From: Caballeronia udeis
GTDB lineage: Bacteria > Pseudomonadota > Gammaproteobacteria > Burkholderiales > Burkholderiaceae
Reading direction: 5' to 3'
NCBI RefSeq assembly: GCF_001544555.2
Contig: NZ_FCOK02000006.1
Coordinates: forward strand, 62,001-126,000
Length of the DNA stretch: 64,000 nt
Numbering within the stretch: the first letter of the stretch is position 1; every line of letters starts with the position of its first letter. A program made the translations under genes and the position numbers. This document shows, in pieces, positions 44,015 through 53,344 of this stretch. The notes beneath the pieces are model-generated. The model saw only the letters and a program-made list of their open reading frames with translations, was not told the origin of the DNA and did no database searches.

Positions 44015-46300
44015 ATGACTGAACGACGCGAAGTTCCCGGAATCCGACCGTATGACGATCCCGCTGGCGGCTGGGGGGCGCTCCGGGCGACCGCTCAAGC
44101 CGTCCGCACGCAGATGGAAAGTGTCAGGGCGCCGATTACGCTGCTACGGACCAATCAGCCTGACGGCTTCGATTGTCCGGGTTGCGCCTGGCCGGACAAG
44201 GAGCACAAGTCCACGTTCCAGTTTTGCGAAAACGGCGCCAAGGCGGTCACATGGGAAGCAACGACCAAGCGAGTGACGCCGGAGTTCTTCGAGAACAACA
44301 CGGTGTCGTCGCTGCTGCAGCGATCCGATTTCGAACTGGAGGATCTTGGCCGGCTGACGCATCCTCTGGTCTATGACCGTGCCACCGACAAGTTCCGGGC
44401 GGTCGAATGGGAGGATGCGTTCGCTCGTATAGGTGAAGTGCTGCGAGGGTTGTCCTCTCCCGACGAGGCCGAATTCTATACGTCAGGCAGGGCGTCGAAC
44501 GAGGCCGCTTACCTCTTTCAATTGTTAGCGCGCGAATACGGGACCAACAATTTCCCTGATTGCTCGAACATGTGCCACGAGCCCACCAGCGTTGGGTTGC
44601 CCCGGTCGATTGGTATCGGCAAAGGCACGGTATCGCTGGATGACTTCGATACCACCGAACTCATCATCTCGATCGGCCACAATCCCGGGACGAATCACCC
44701 GCGCATGATGGGGACGCTCCATGAATGCTCGCGGCGCAATGTTCCGATTATCGTATTTAATCCGCTGCGCGAGCGCGCGCTAGAGCGCTTCGCCGATCCG
44801 CAGAGCGTCATTGAAATGGCGACCTTCGGATCGACCCGGATCGCGTCGACCTATTTTCAGGTCGATGCAGGGGGAGACGCGGCCGCCCTCAAGGGCATCA
44901 TGAAAGCACTCCTGACCATGGACGCGGAACAGGGCAACACTGTTCTGGACCACGAGTTCATCGCCAAGCATACGCAGGGTTTCGAGCCATTTGCGGCTGA
45001 CCTGGAGGCGACGACATGGGACGATATTGAAACGGCGAGCGGACTTAGCCGTGAAGACCTGGAGGAAGTTGCGATTGCCTATGCAAAATCGAATGCGACG
45101 ATCATCACTTACGGAATGGGCATTACCCAGCATAACAAAGGGACTGCCAATGTCCGTCTGATTGCGGATCTGTTGTTATTGCGCGGCAATATCGGCAAAC
45201 CCGGTGCCGGCATCTGTCCCTTGCGCGGGCATTCCAATGTGCAGGGAAACCGCACAGTCGGCATCACGGAAAAACCGTCCGCCGCCTTCCTCAAGCAGAT
45301 CGAGGATGTACTCGGATTCAAGCCGCCCGCGGCGCACGGGCACGATGCCGTCCAGGCGATGCAGGCAATGATCGCGGGGACGGCCAAGGTGCTGATTTGC
45401 CTGGGCGGAAACTTCGCTGTTGCGTTGCCCGATTCCGAGCAGTCCTTTCCCGCAATGGGCAAGCTCGACCTGAGCGTCCACCTTGGTACCAAGCTGAATC
45501 GTTCGCACCTGCTGGTGGCAAAAGAGACGTACGTGCTGCCAGTTCTGGGCCGCACGGAACTCGATCTGCAAGCGACCGGCCGGCAATCCATTACTGTCGA
45601 AGATTCCATGTCGATGGTCCACGCGTCTTCGGGGAAGCTGACGCCTGCATCCGAACATTTGCGTTCCGAACCGGCGATCGTTGCCGGCATCGCCATCGCA
45701 ACGTTGCCGGACAGCAAGGTGGCATGGAAGGATTTGATTGCCGACTACGACAGGATTCGCGACCTGATCGAGCAAACCGTGCCGGGATTCGAAGCCTTCA
45801 ACGCACGAATCAGAACACCGGGGGGATTCCGTATGCCGCTTCCTCCGACCGAACGCGTGTGGCCCACACCGTCAGGAAAAGCGATGTTCTCGGTGTACGG
45901 CGGAGTGAGGGAAGACGCGGACGTCCTCGGCGCTGAAAACGTGCTTCGTCTCATCACGCTGCGCAGCCACGACCAGTACAACACGACAATCTATGCGCTC
46001 GACGACCGTTACCGAGGGGTGTTCGGGCGGCGTGACGTGCTGTTCATGAACGAAGACGATCTTGCCGAGCAAGGACTCGAACACGGTGATCTGGTCGACA
46101 TAGAGACGATCACGTCGTCGGGCAGGCAGATGCGCCTGAAGAACATCACCGCGATCGCCTACAACATCGCGAAGGGTTCAGTCGGTGCGTACTATCCGGA
46201 AGCCAACGTGCTGGTGCCACTCGACTTCATTGACAAGGACAGCGGCACGCCTTCGTACAAGTCTGTTCCTGTTCATGTCTTGCGCTCAGCCGTGAGCTGA
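44015..46300 (+). CDS. YdeP/FdhF-like molybdopterin oxidoreductase
   Basis: The 761-residue protein matches the YdeP branch of the FdhF/DMSO-reductase superfamily. It has FDCPGCAWPD near residue 52, the presumed molybdenum-ligand Cys in SNMCHEPTSVG (near 186), IGHNPGTNHPR for cofactor binding and GNIGKPGAGICPLRGHSNVQ near 390. The first Cys group (CPGC) is atypical for an iron-sulfur cluster because the further cysteines are missing. E. coli YdeP is linked to acid resistance. The start at 44015 uses GGAG at 44005-44008; ATG 44003 is an alternative. Cytochrome bd subunits follow 70 bp downstream on the same strand, suggesting an electron-transfer partnership. Substrate unknown; formate has not been shown for this branch. 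Confidence 0.82.
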   Translation: MTERREVPGIRPYDDPAGGWGALRATAQAVRTQMESVRAPITLLRTNQPDGFDCPGCAWPDKEHKSTFQFCENGAKAVTWEATTKRVTPEFFENNTVSSLLQRSDFELEDLGRLTHPLVYDRATDKFRAVEWEDAFARIGEVLRGLSSPDEAEFYTSGRASNEAAYLFQLLAREYGTNNFPDCSNMCHEPTSVGLPRSIGIGKGTVSLDDFDTTELIISIGHNPGTNHPRMMGTLHECSRRNVPIIVFNPLRERALERFADPQSVIEMATFGSTRIASTYFQVDAGGDAAALKGIMKALLTMDAEQGNTVLDHEFIAKHTQGFEPFAADLEATTWDDIETASGLSREDLEEVAIAYAKSNATIITYGMGITQHNKGTANVRLIADLLLLRGNIGKPGAGICPLRGHSNVQGNRTVGITEKPSAAFLKQIEDVLGFKPPAAHGHDAVQAMQAMIAGTAKVLICLGGNFAVALPDSEQSFPAMGKLDLSVHLGTKLNRSHLLVAKETYVLPVLGRTELDLQATGRQSITVEDSMSMVHASSGKLTPASEHLRSEPAIVAGIAIATLPDSKVAWKDLIADYDRIRDLIEQTVPGFEAFNARIRTPGGFRMPLPPTERVWPTPSGKAMFSVYGGVREDADVLGAENVLRLITLRSHDQYNTTIYALDDRYRGVFGRRDVLFMNEDDLAEQGLEHGDLVDIETITSSGRQMRLKNITAIAYNIAKGSVGAYYPEANVLVPLDFIDKDSGTPSYKSVPVHVLRSAVS

Positions 46301-46370
46301 CTCAGTTCCGACGCCACATGGCGCCCGTTTTTACGCAACTGACGTTATCACCTGGAGCCAGTGACCCATC

Positions 46371-47759
46371 ATGGAAATCTTCGATGCATTCCACCTTGCC
46401 AGGTTGCAGTTTGCGTTCACGGTTTCGTTTCATATTATTTTTCCCTCGATCAGCATCGGCATGGCCAGTTTCCTGGCCGTGCTGGAATGGCGCTGGTTGC
46501 TGACCGGAGACGCTGCCTACAAGGACATGTTCCTGTTCTGGTCGAAGATCTTCGCAGTCGGCTTTGGAATGGGTGTTGTCTCCGGTGTAGTGATGGCCTA
46601 TGAGTTCGGCACCAACTGGAGTGGATTTGCCAGCGTGGCCGGCAACGTCACGGGACCGCTTCTGACCTATGAAGTGCTGACGGCGTTCTTTCTCGAGGCT
46701 GGATTTCTCGGCGTCATGCTGTTTGGCTGGGAACGCGTCAGTCCCCGGGCGCATTTCTTCGCCACGCTGATGGTGGCGGCGGGCACGCTGATTTCCTCGT
46801 TCTGGATTCTCGCGTCGAATAGCTTCATGCAAACGCCGCAGGGGTATGTCATCGAAAACGGCCGTATTGTGCCAGTCGACTGGCTGAAAGTGATTTTCAG
46901 CCCGTCGTTTCCGTATCGCTTTGCGCATATGACGATCGCCGCGTTCATTGTCGCGGCTTTCATTGTGGGCGCTTGCGGTGCGTGGCATCTGTTGCATGGC
47001 CGCCGCGACAAACCCGTCAAGCGCAGCTTTTCGATGGCACTGTGGATCCTGCTTCTGCTCACGCCCATCCAGATTTTTGTTGGCGATGCGCACGGGCTCA
47101 ACACACGCAAATATCAGCCGGCCAAGATCGCGGCAATCGAAGGCCTGTGGGAAACCGAGCACGGCGGCACCGCGCTCAACCTGGTTGGCCTGCCCGACAT
47201 GAACGCGGAAGTCACGCGATACACAATCCAGATACCGCATCTGGGCAGCCTGATCCTGACCCATAGCTGGGATGGCGAGATTCGCGGCCTGAAGGACTTT
47301 CCTCCCGAGGATCGTCCCTATTCACCGATCATATTCTGGACCTTCCGCATCATGGCCGGTCTCGGCATGTTGATGCTGTTGACTGCGTTGCTTGGGCTGG
47401 TGCTCAGGATGCGCGGCCGTCTCTACGAGACGCAGTGGTACCAGCGTTTCGTGTTGTGCATGGGGCCTTCCGGAATCGTGGCGCTATTGGCGGGGTGGGT
47501 AACGACGGAGGTCGGGCGCCAACCCTGGACGGTCTATGGCGTCCTGCGTACCGTGGACTCCCTCTCGCCGATCAGTTCCCAGCAGGCAGGCGTTTCATTG
47601 CTGATCTTTGTGCTGGTGTATTTCCTGGTGTTCGGCACGGGCTTCTACTACATGATGAAGATGATGAAGCGCGGCCCGGAGGAGCATGCCGAGCGCCGCG
47701 AGTCCGCCAAACATCCGATATTGCGCAATCGCGCGCTCGACGCGCTGGAAGGGGAGTGA
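46371..47759 (+). CDS. cydA: Cytochrome bd-type quinol oxidase subunit I (CydA/CioA)
   Basis: The 462-residue membrane protein has the start FDAFHLARLQFAFTVSFHI with the haem-ligand His, and later TEVGRQPWTVYGVLRT, the conserved GRQPW of bd oxidases. The Q-loop is short, as in the CIO/cyanide-insensitive subtype. It oxidises ubiquinol and reduces oxygen to water with haem b558, b595 and d. It overlaps the regulatory gap after the YdeP-like gene and precedes cydB by 4 bp. No gene for the small CydX subunit was found directly downstream. Confidence 0.93.
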   Translation: MEIFDAFHLARLQFAFTVSFHIIFPSISIGMASFLAVLEWRWLLTGDAAYKDMFLFWSKIFAVGFGMGVVSGVVMAYEFGTNWSGFASVAGNVTGPLLTYEVLTAFFLEAGFLGVMLFGWERVSPRAHFFATLMVAAGTLISSFWILASNSFMQTPQGYVIENGRIVPVDWLKVIFSPSFPYRFAHMTIAAFIVAAFIVGACGAWHLLHGRRDKPVKRSFSMALWILLLLTPIQIFVGDAHGLNTRKYQPAKIAAIEGLWETEHGGTALNLVGLPDMNAEVTRYTIQIPHLGSLILTHSWDGEIRGLKDFPPEDRPYSPIIFWTFRIMAGLGMLMLLTALLGLVLRMRGRLYETQWYQRFVLCMGPSGIVALLAGWVTTEVGRQPWTVYGVLRTVDSLSPISSQQAGVSLLIFVLVYFLVFGTGFYYMMKMMKRGPEEHAERRESAKHPILRNRALDALEGE

Positions 47760-47763
47760 GGCC

Positions 47764-48771
47764 ATGCAAATCGATCTTCCTGTCGTGTGGGCCGCGATCA
47801 TCGGACTGGGCGTTTTCATCTACGTGATGCTGGACGGATTCGATCTCGGCGTCGGCCTGCTGTTTCCGTTCTTCGAGGAGAAAGGCGATCGGCAAGTGAT
47901 GGTCAATACCATCGCACCGGTCTGGGACGGCAACGAGACGTTCCTCGTGCTTGGCGGCGCCGGGCTTTACGGGGCATTCCCGGGGGTCTATTCAACGCTC
48001 CTGCCGGCGAACTATCTTCCGTTGATCCTGATGGTCGTGGGCCTGATCTTCCGCGGCGCGGCTTTCGAACTGCGTGCAAAGGCCGTCAGGACCCAGCACG
48101 CGTGGGACCTCGCCTTCATTGGCGGCTCCGCGCTCGCGGGGCTCTGCCAGGGCATCGTGCTGGGGTCGCTGCTGCAAGGCATCAAGATCGTCGATGGCCG
48201 TTTCGCCGGCGGCGCGTTCGACTGGCTCTCGCCGTTCAGCCTGTTCTGCGGAATCGGCGTGCTCTTCACGTATGCAACGCTCGGTTGCGGCTGGCTCATC
48301 CTGAAGACGGACGGCGAGCTGCAGGGCAAGATTCGGCAGGTCATGAAGCCGCTCGTGAGCGTCCTGCTCGGGGCGATTGCGATCGTGAGTCTCTGGACGG
48401 TGATCGGATTGCCCGCGGTCGCGCTTCGCTGGTTTGGAAGCGGCAATCTCGGCTGGTTCCTGCCGGTGCCAATCCTCGTCATCGGCTGTGTGTGGGGCAT
48501 CTTCCGCTCGCTCCGGCTAAAGCATGAAGCGACCCCGTTCCTTCTCACGCTCGCGCTGTGCTTTCTCGGCTTCAGCGGTTTGCTCATCAGCATCTGGCCG
48601 AACATTGTCCCGCCGTCCCTGACGATCTGGGAAGCATCGTCGAGCCACTCGAGCCAGCTGTTTACGCTGGTCGGCACGGTGATCGTGCTGCCGGTCATCC
48701 TTGTCTATAACGCCATGCAGTACCGCGTATTCCGGGGCAAGGTGCGCGAAGGAGACGCTGGTTACCACTGA
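47764..48771 (+). CDS. cydB: Cytochrome bd-type quinol oxidase subunit II (CydB/CioB)
   Basis: The 335-residue membrane protein starts MQIDLPVVWAAIIGLGVFIY, followed by MLDGFDLGVGLLFPF and IAPVWDGNETFLVLGGAG, both standard in CydB. It forms the heterodimer with subunit I at 46371. ATG 47764 is 4 bp after the cydA stop. It completes a high-affinity quinol oxidase used at low oxygen or under respiratory inhibition. A rho-independent terminator follows at 48791. Confidence 0.93.
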   Translation: MQIDLPVVWAAIIGLGVFIYVMLDGFDLGVGLLFPFFEEKGDRQVMVNTIAPVWDGNETFLVLGGAGLYGAFPGVYSTLLPANYLPLILMVVGLIFRGAAFELRAKAVRTQHAWDLAFIGGSALAGLCQGIVLGSLLQGIKIVDGRFAGGAFDWLSPFSLFCGIGVLFTYATLGCGWLILKTDGELQGKIRQVMKPLVSVLLGAIAIVSLWTVIGLPAVALRWFGSGNLGWFLPVPILVIGCVWGIFRSLRLKHEATPFLLTLALCFLGFSGLLISIWPNIVPPSLTIWEASSSHSSQLFTLVGTVIVLPVILVYNAMQYRVFRGKVREGDAGYH

Positions 48772-48790
48772 TGGTTGCAACACGATAAAG

Positions 48791-48817
48791 CACGCGCCGG
48801 CCGGGAGCGTGTTTTTG
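48791..48817 (+). terminator. Rho-independent terminator after cydB
   Basis: CACGC (48791-48795) pairs with GCGTG (48807-48811) around a CCGGCCGG-rich loop, followed by TTTTTGTC. It ends the YdeP-cydAB transcript and separates it from the convergent encapsulin operon. Confidence 0.6.
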
Positions 48818-48853
48818 TCTTCCCGATTTGCCGGCTGCTTCGCAACTGCCCGC

Positions 48854-49657
48854 TTATTCCGCCTGCGTGACGGACACCGAGGCCTCGCTCGTCAACATCA
48901 GGAATGTCAGCGTCTCGCACAGATAGAGGCGCACGACAGTGTCGGTATGGCTCGCGTAGCCTATCGACAGGTCTTCGCCTAGATGCAACTCGAAGTCGCC
49001 GCCGCGCATGGATAGCACGCTGCCGCCTGCGAGCGCGGGCGCCCAGATGATGTCACCGTTCACGATCCGCTTGATGTGTTCGAGAACCGGATAACCCTGA
49101 TCGCGTGCCTCGCCGAGCGCCGTATAGGCATCGGCGCCGAGCAGCACCGAATAGGGGCCGTCCACGCCGGCAAGCCGCAACTGCTCGAGCGCGTTGCTGA
49201 TCGTGTTCGGATAATCGCTGACGTCGGCCGGCAGTGCGAGCGGTGGATTCGATGAACCTTCGCGAATCCCGCCAATCCCCGCAGCCTTATACCCGTCGAA
49301 GATCGCACGATCCTCGGCATAGGCTAGCTCCTTTGCTGCCTCCTTCGCAGGCTGCCAGTCGGCATCTTTCGCGCCGCGCTCGACACTGTCGATCGCGTCG
49401 CGCTGCAGCTCGAACGGCACGGTCAACTGGACGAGCGCCTTCACCTCGGACAGTTTCGCCGCGACACCTTGCTGCGGCGCGCTGATCGCGATCTGATGCC
49501 CTGTGCCGACGCCGGACAGTTCTGTACCTCCGGGACCCTTGACGTCGACCACACGACGGCCGGCGACGCTGCGTTTGAACGTGCGCGCCACTTCCTCTTC
49601 GATCTGCGACCAGGCGGCACGGGAGATGGGGGCAAGTTCGCGATGCAGGTTATTCAT
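48854..49657 (-). CDS. Family 1 encapsulin nanocompartment shell protein
   Basis: The 267-residue HK97-fold protein has the encapsulin signature: MNNLHRELAPISRAAWSQIE, the P-domain region VVDVKGPGGTEL, LVQLTVPFELQRDAIDS, the A-domain SVLLGADAYTALGEA and the end AEASVSVTQ. About 60 (or more) copies assemble into a hollow shell of 24-42 nm. The N-terminal helix binds the cargo peptide of the DyP peroxidase encoded immediately upstream. Its start codon overlaps the peroxidase stop by 4 bp (ATGA), so the two are translated together. This is a protein organelle for peroxide or redox handling. Confidence 0.93.
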   Translation of the reverse strand: MNNLHRELAPISRAAWSQIEEEVARTFKRSVAGRRVVDVKGPGGTELSGVGTGHQIAISAPQQGVAAKLSEVKALVQLTVPFELQRDAIDSVERGAKDADWQPAKEAAKELAYAEDRAIFDGYKAAGIGGIREGSSNPPLALPADVSDYPNTISNALEQLRLAGVDGPYSVLLGADAYTALGEARDQGYPVLEHIKRIVNGDIIWAPALAGGSVLSMRGGDFELHLGEDLSIGYASHTDTVVRLYLCETLTFLMLTSEASVSVTQAE

Positions 49658-50709
49658 GGTGAGGGGTTTCCCTTGAGAGAGCCAATATTCAGCGAGCCGT
49701 CCTGGTGCGGCCCGGCGGAGGAAGAGGTATCGGGCAGCGGCTCGGCAGCATTGGCGGCGGACTCCGGATCGCGGTCCGCGAGCGCCTCGAGCACGGTAGC
49801 CGACGGCACGAAGAAGAGGCCGCCCGTGACGGCGCGGCTATAGTCGAGCAACCGGTCGTAGTTGCCCGGCGGCCGTCCGACGAACATGTTTTCGAGCATT
49901 TGCTCAATCGGCTGGGGCGAACGGGCATAACCGATGAAGTAGGTGCCGAACTCGCCCGCGCCGGGCCGGCCGAAGGGCATGTTGTCGCGCAGGATTTTCA
50001 CCTCCTCGCCGTTCTCTTCGATCGTCGTCAGCGAGCTGTGCGACGACGACGGTTTGACCGCTTCGTCGAGCTCGATATCGGCCAGCTTCGTGCGCCCGAT
50101 AATGCGCTCCTGGGTCTCGACGGAAAGCGCGTTCCAGCCGGTCATGTCGTGCAGGTACTTCTGCACGAGGACATAACTGCCGCCCACGAACCCCGGGTCT
50201 TCGTCGCCGATCAGCGTGAAATCAACAGCCTCGCTGCCCGTGGGATTCTCGGTGCCGTCGACGAAACCCACCATGCTGCGCATGTCGAAGTTGCGAAAAC
50301 CGTGCACTTCATCCACGACCAGGACCGCGTCGCCAAGCCGTCCCAGAAGCTGCGTGGCGAGTTCGAAGCAGAGATCCATGTGTTCTGCGCGGATGTGCAG
50401 CAGGATATCTCCCGGCGTACTCGCGGCGCGGCGTTCGCCCTCGCCGAATTCGCGAAACGGGTGCAGCGCTGCGGGGCGCGGGGCGCCGAACAGCGTGTCC
50501 CATGCGTCGGAGCCGAAGCCGCACACGCACGAGAGGTTGCCGGAGGGGACACGCTTGCCGACCGAGCGCACGAGGGCGGCGATATCCGCGCACCATGAGC
50601 GCACTGTGTCTGCTGGATCGCTACCACCCGCGAATGTCGCAACGATGAAGATGGCACTGCGGGTGACGGTATTACAAATGCTTTGCGATTCTGGAATGTC
50701 TTTAGGCAT
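49654..50709 (-). CDS. DyP-type haem peroxidase, encapsulin cargo
   Basis: The 351-residue protein is a dye-decolorising peroxidase of the YfeX-like class. It has GFVDGTENP (catalytic Asp near 151 in the GxxDG motif), the proximal haem His in KPSSSHSSL (near 224), RDNMPFG (distal Arg near 241) and FGTYFIGYAR. The C-terminus carries DGSLNIGSLKG (residues 338-347), the encapsulation peptide that docks inside encapsulin shells. It is therefore cargo of the shell protein at 48854 rather than a free peroxidase. ATG 50709 begins MPKDIPESQS. It uses peroxide to oxidise bulky donors. Confidence 0.92.
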   Translation of the reverse strand: MPKDIPESQSICNTVTRSAIFIVATFAGGSDPADTVRSWCADIAALVRSVGKRVPSGNLSCVCGFGSDAWDTLFGAPRPAALHPFREFGEGERRAASTPGDILLHIRAEHMDLCFELATQLLGRLGDAVLVVDEVHGFRNFDMRSMVGFVDGTENPTGSEAVDFTLIGDEDPGFVGGSYVLVQKYLHDMTGWNALSVETQERIIGRTKLADIELDEAVKPSSSHSSLTTIEENGEEVKILRDNMPFGRPGAGEFGTYFIGYARSPQPIEQMLENMFVGRPPGNYDRLLDYSRAVTGGLFFVPSATVLEALADRDPESAANAAEPLPDTSSSAGPHQDGSLNIGSLKGNPSP

Positions 50710-51230
50710 CGGCTTGGATATTGATGAACCGTTACGGATTCCGATAACAGCGGAACCAACGTCTTTCCGCCTCTGCGAACACGTGCTTGACAGCCTGACG
50801 TTCACTGCGTCCACGGATGTTATACCGGGCAGTCACCTTATGGAAAGTGTACAAAGGTTTTTGTAGTGTCGCGCACGCGTTGGTCCATAACATGTCAAGC
50901 GACGCCATGCTAAAGGCGTGCGTGACTAAAGCACCGCCTTCCTTGACGAAAATCCTTGTTTTCCGTTCGATACTTCGTATCGGGTTTAGCGGCTTTTTAT
51001 TCTCCTGTCACATTGTTACCATTGCTTTAGCTGGCGCGCTCTCCTGATTGATCGCCAAGGGAGCAGATTCCCCGCAGGCACAAAAATGCTTTGAGCTGAT
51101 TTATCGGAGCATCAAGGGTTATTCAAGATAATTCGTATGCCGAATTGATCTTGACGAAGCATCGAGTTGCTGAAGAGGTCAAGTCCTGATCGATCGCGTG
51201 CGCGGTTCAGGTACTAAAGAAGTGCTCATG
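50710..51230. other. Intergenic region upstream of the DyP-encapsulin operon
   Basis: This 521-bp AT-richer stretch holds the promoter for the leftward peroxidase/encapsulin operon. Frames within it encode no recognisable product. No palindromic OxyR-type site was identified with confidence. Confidence 0.4.
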
Positions 51231-51374
51231 CTAGTGATGCATTGCTGCGACGACCATGAGATGGAACGGAAGCACGAGCAGCGCCGTCCCGACGAATCCG
51301 AGCAGCCACAATGCAACGAACCATAACAGGTTTTTGCGAAACGTTTTACCGGGCTCAGGGCTTTCTGACGACAC
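51231..51374 (-). CDS. Small single-pass membrane protein, GTG start
   Basis: A 47-residue frame starts with GTG at 51374, 7 bases after a very strong GGAGGAGG ribosome-binding site. It reads MSSESPEPGKTFRKN followed by a hydrophobic helix LLWFVALWLLGFVGTALLVL and a His-rich tail ending AAMHH. The layout (short charged N-terminus, one transmembrane helix) is like the small subunits of respiratory oxidases and DUF2474-type peptides. It is on the reverse strand between the encapsulin operon and the MFS gene, and 2.5 kb from cydAB. Function unknown; an accessory role with a membrane complex is possible. Confidence 0.6.
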   Translation of the reverse strand: MSSESPEPGKTFRKNLLWFVALWLLGFVGTALLVLPFHLMVVAAMHH

Positions 51375-51890
51375 GGCAGTCCTCCTCCCTACAGGTCAGT
51401 GATGCTGGCCCCGGTTGATTTTCTTCTACTGATCGTTCGTCGACGAGCCGCGTGTGTCACCGGCTAACCACCTTGCTGCGACGTCCAGGTTCATGAAGGT
51501 CGCTGCCTGGCACTGTTGCGAAAGTATCCATCCGTAGAACATAGACCGCTAGGGCAAACAGCGCCAGATCTGAGCCTCCGATTCGAGCTATCGGTTCACG
51601 TATCAGTGTAAGGCAGCCAAACGCAGTAAGCACGATTTCCTGTCTTAGGACTTTGAGTTATGAATGCACGTCGGATCATTTCCACATGACATAGTGAATA
51701 TCCGCCACTCGGCGACGCCGGCCTATGACGCCCGGAGGAGATGCCATTCGGCCGCTGCCATTTCCGCCACACGCACCGCGGTTTCCGGTGGGGTTCCATC
51801 TTCCAGATGCCACGCGGCGGACGGGCCGGCCCAGGCGAGGACCCACATGAGCAGCCGTTGGCGCCGGTCAACCCCCGGGGTAACAGAAGA
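51375..51890. other. Intergenic region downstream of the MFS gene
   Basis: About 516 bp after the MFS stop. Directly after the MFS stop on the reverse strand, one frame stays open for about 50 codons (containing MWVLAWAGPSAAWHLE), and a 22-codon frame (MNLDVAARWLAGD) occurs near 51494. Neither has a clear ribosome-binding site or a known family. I treat both as unassigned; a degraded small gene is possible. Confidence 0.35.
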
Positions 51891-53240
51891 TCAAGGACTC
51901 ACTTCGTCTGAAGTCAGATCCCTGGTGCTTGCTACCTGCTGGAAACGCTCGTTTGACAGGCCGGCAACGCTAGCTGGCTGGGGGGCAAAGAGCGGCTTCT
52001 CGGGATGCACAAACAACCAGAGCACCGTGCCTACCGCCGCCGCCAGTGCGATGACCACCAGAGCGCTGCCCCAGTTCCCGGTGAGCTTCACCATGAAAGC
52101 GACGGCGACGGGTCCCGCGACATTCGATGCAGCTCCCCACAGGTTAGTCCAGCCAGACATCACGCCGGTAAAATCCCGCGCCAGGTCTTGAGCAGCCGAC
52201 CAGACGACGACTTGCACAAAACCCACCGCAGCGAAAGACAGGCACAGGAAACCTACGACCGCCACAATATTGACAGCCCATGAAGCCAGACAGAGGGCAA
52301 GGGCGCTGACCAGAAATCCCACCATGGCGACCGGGGCGCGAGCGGCCCAGACCGATTGAGTGCGCTTCAATATCCTGTCGCATACGATCCCCGCCACGAA
52401 CACCGCCACGAACACGGCGATCCATGGAAGCGATGCCGCAAAGCCCATGGACTTGAGAGAAAGTCCACGTGCACGCATGAGGTAGGTCGGCAACCAGGTC
52501 GTGTAGAAACTCTGGATCAGGACCAACAGAAAATACTGGATGCCGAAAAGCCAGAACCGCGGATGCCGGAGACACTTCAAAAATACCCCTTTGGCGACCG
52601 CCTCTGCTTCCGATTGTCCCGCGGCAATATACGTCGCTTCCTCAGCCGTGATCAGAGGATGTTGCGCAGGAACATCGCGATAACCGAACCACCATGCGAT
52701 TCCCAGGACGAGGCCTATCGCGCCGAACACATAGAAGACGGAGTGCCAGCCGAACTGCAAAATCATCCACGCGGTAAGAGGCGCGGAAATGATGGGGCCG
52801 AGATAGAGCCCGCCCAGGAGAAAGGAATTTCCCTTCGCGCGTTCACTCTTTGGGAACCAGCGTTTCACCGCAAGCACGCCGCTTGACCAGTCGGCAGATT
52901 GCGCACCCCCGAGCAGGGCGCGGCAGCCAACGAGCCAGTTAAACCCCACGCCGAACGGCGTCACTATCATCATCAGGGACCAAAGAGCACTCGTTCCAAA
53001 AAGGACTTTCCGGGACCCATGTCGCTCTGCCAGTCTGCCGGCGGGGATCTGTCCCAAAGCGTACGTCCAGAAATAGACGGTCAGGATCACCGACATCTCG
53101 ACCAGCGACAGACCCAGCTCCTTCTGGATCGTGGGTGCCGCGATCGTCATCGCCGCGCGGTCCAGCGTCATGACGAAGGTGATGGGAGCGATCAGCAACG
53201 AAACAATCCCCCACCGTAAATTGCCGCTTCTTTTGGGCAT
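51891..53240 (-). CDS. MFS transporter, anion:cation symporter-like
   Basis: The 449-residue protein has twelve predicted hydrophobic segments, an early LDRAAMTIAAPTI motif (with the D-R pair of the anion:cation symporter group), the MFS loop GRLAERHGSRKVLFG between helices 2 and 3, and a duplicated RFWLFGIQYFLLVLIQ half. This subgroup imports organic acids such as glucarate, phthalate or hydroxyphenylpropionate. ATG 53240 is chosen because GGAG lies 8 bases upstream. It follows the PhnN fusion by 104 bp on the same strand and may be in the nadC transcript. An aromatic or pyridine carboxylate is a reasonable guess for its substrate. Confidence 0.85.
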   Translation of the reverse strand: MPKRSGNLRWGIVSLLIAPITFVMTLDRAAMTIAAPTIQKELGLSLVEMSVILTVYFWTYALGQIPAGRLAERHGSRKVLFGTSALWSLMMIVTPFGVGFNWLVGCRALLGGAQSADWSSGVLAVKRWFPKSERAKGNSFLLGGLYLGPIISAPLTAWMILQFGWHSVFYVFGAIGLVLGIAWWFGYRDVPAQHPLITAEEATYIAAGQSEAEAVAKGVFLKCLRHPRFWLFGIQYFLLVLIQSFYTTWLPTYLMRARGLSLKSMGFAASLPWIAVFVAVFVAGIVCDRILKRTQSVWAARAPVAMVGFLVSALALCLASWAVNIVAVVGFLCLSFAAVGFVQVVVWSAAQDLARDFTGVMSGWTNLWGAASNVAGPVAVAFMVKLTGNWGSALVVIALAAAVGTVLWLFVHPEKPLFAPQPASVAGLSNERFQQVASTRDLTSDEVSP

Positions 53241-53344
53241 TCTCACTACTCCAAGGATAATTAACTACGCGTTTTTTTTGGAATCACTGCTACCGGTGCG
53301 GCCCTGCCAATCGCTTGCCAATCGTCATTCATCATTCGTCATGT

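Noticed and set aside
44015..46300. True formate dehydrogenase alpha subunit
   Set aside because: It lacks a four-Cys iron-sulfur motif at the N-terminus and has the CPGCAWPD signature of the YdeP branch; no beta/gamma subunits or fdhD are adjacent.
50817..51047. Forward 76-codon frame upstream of the DyP gene
   Set aside because: Low coding likelihood and location in an AT-rich promoter region.
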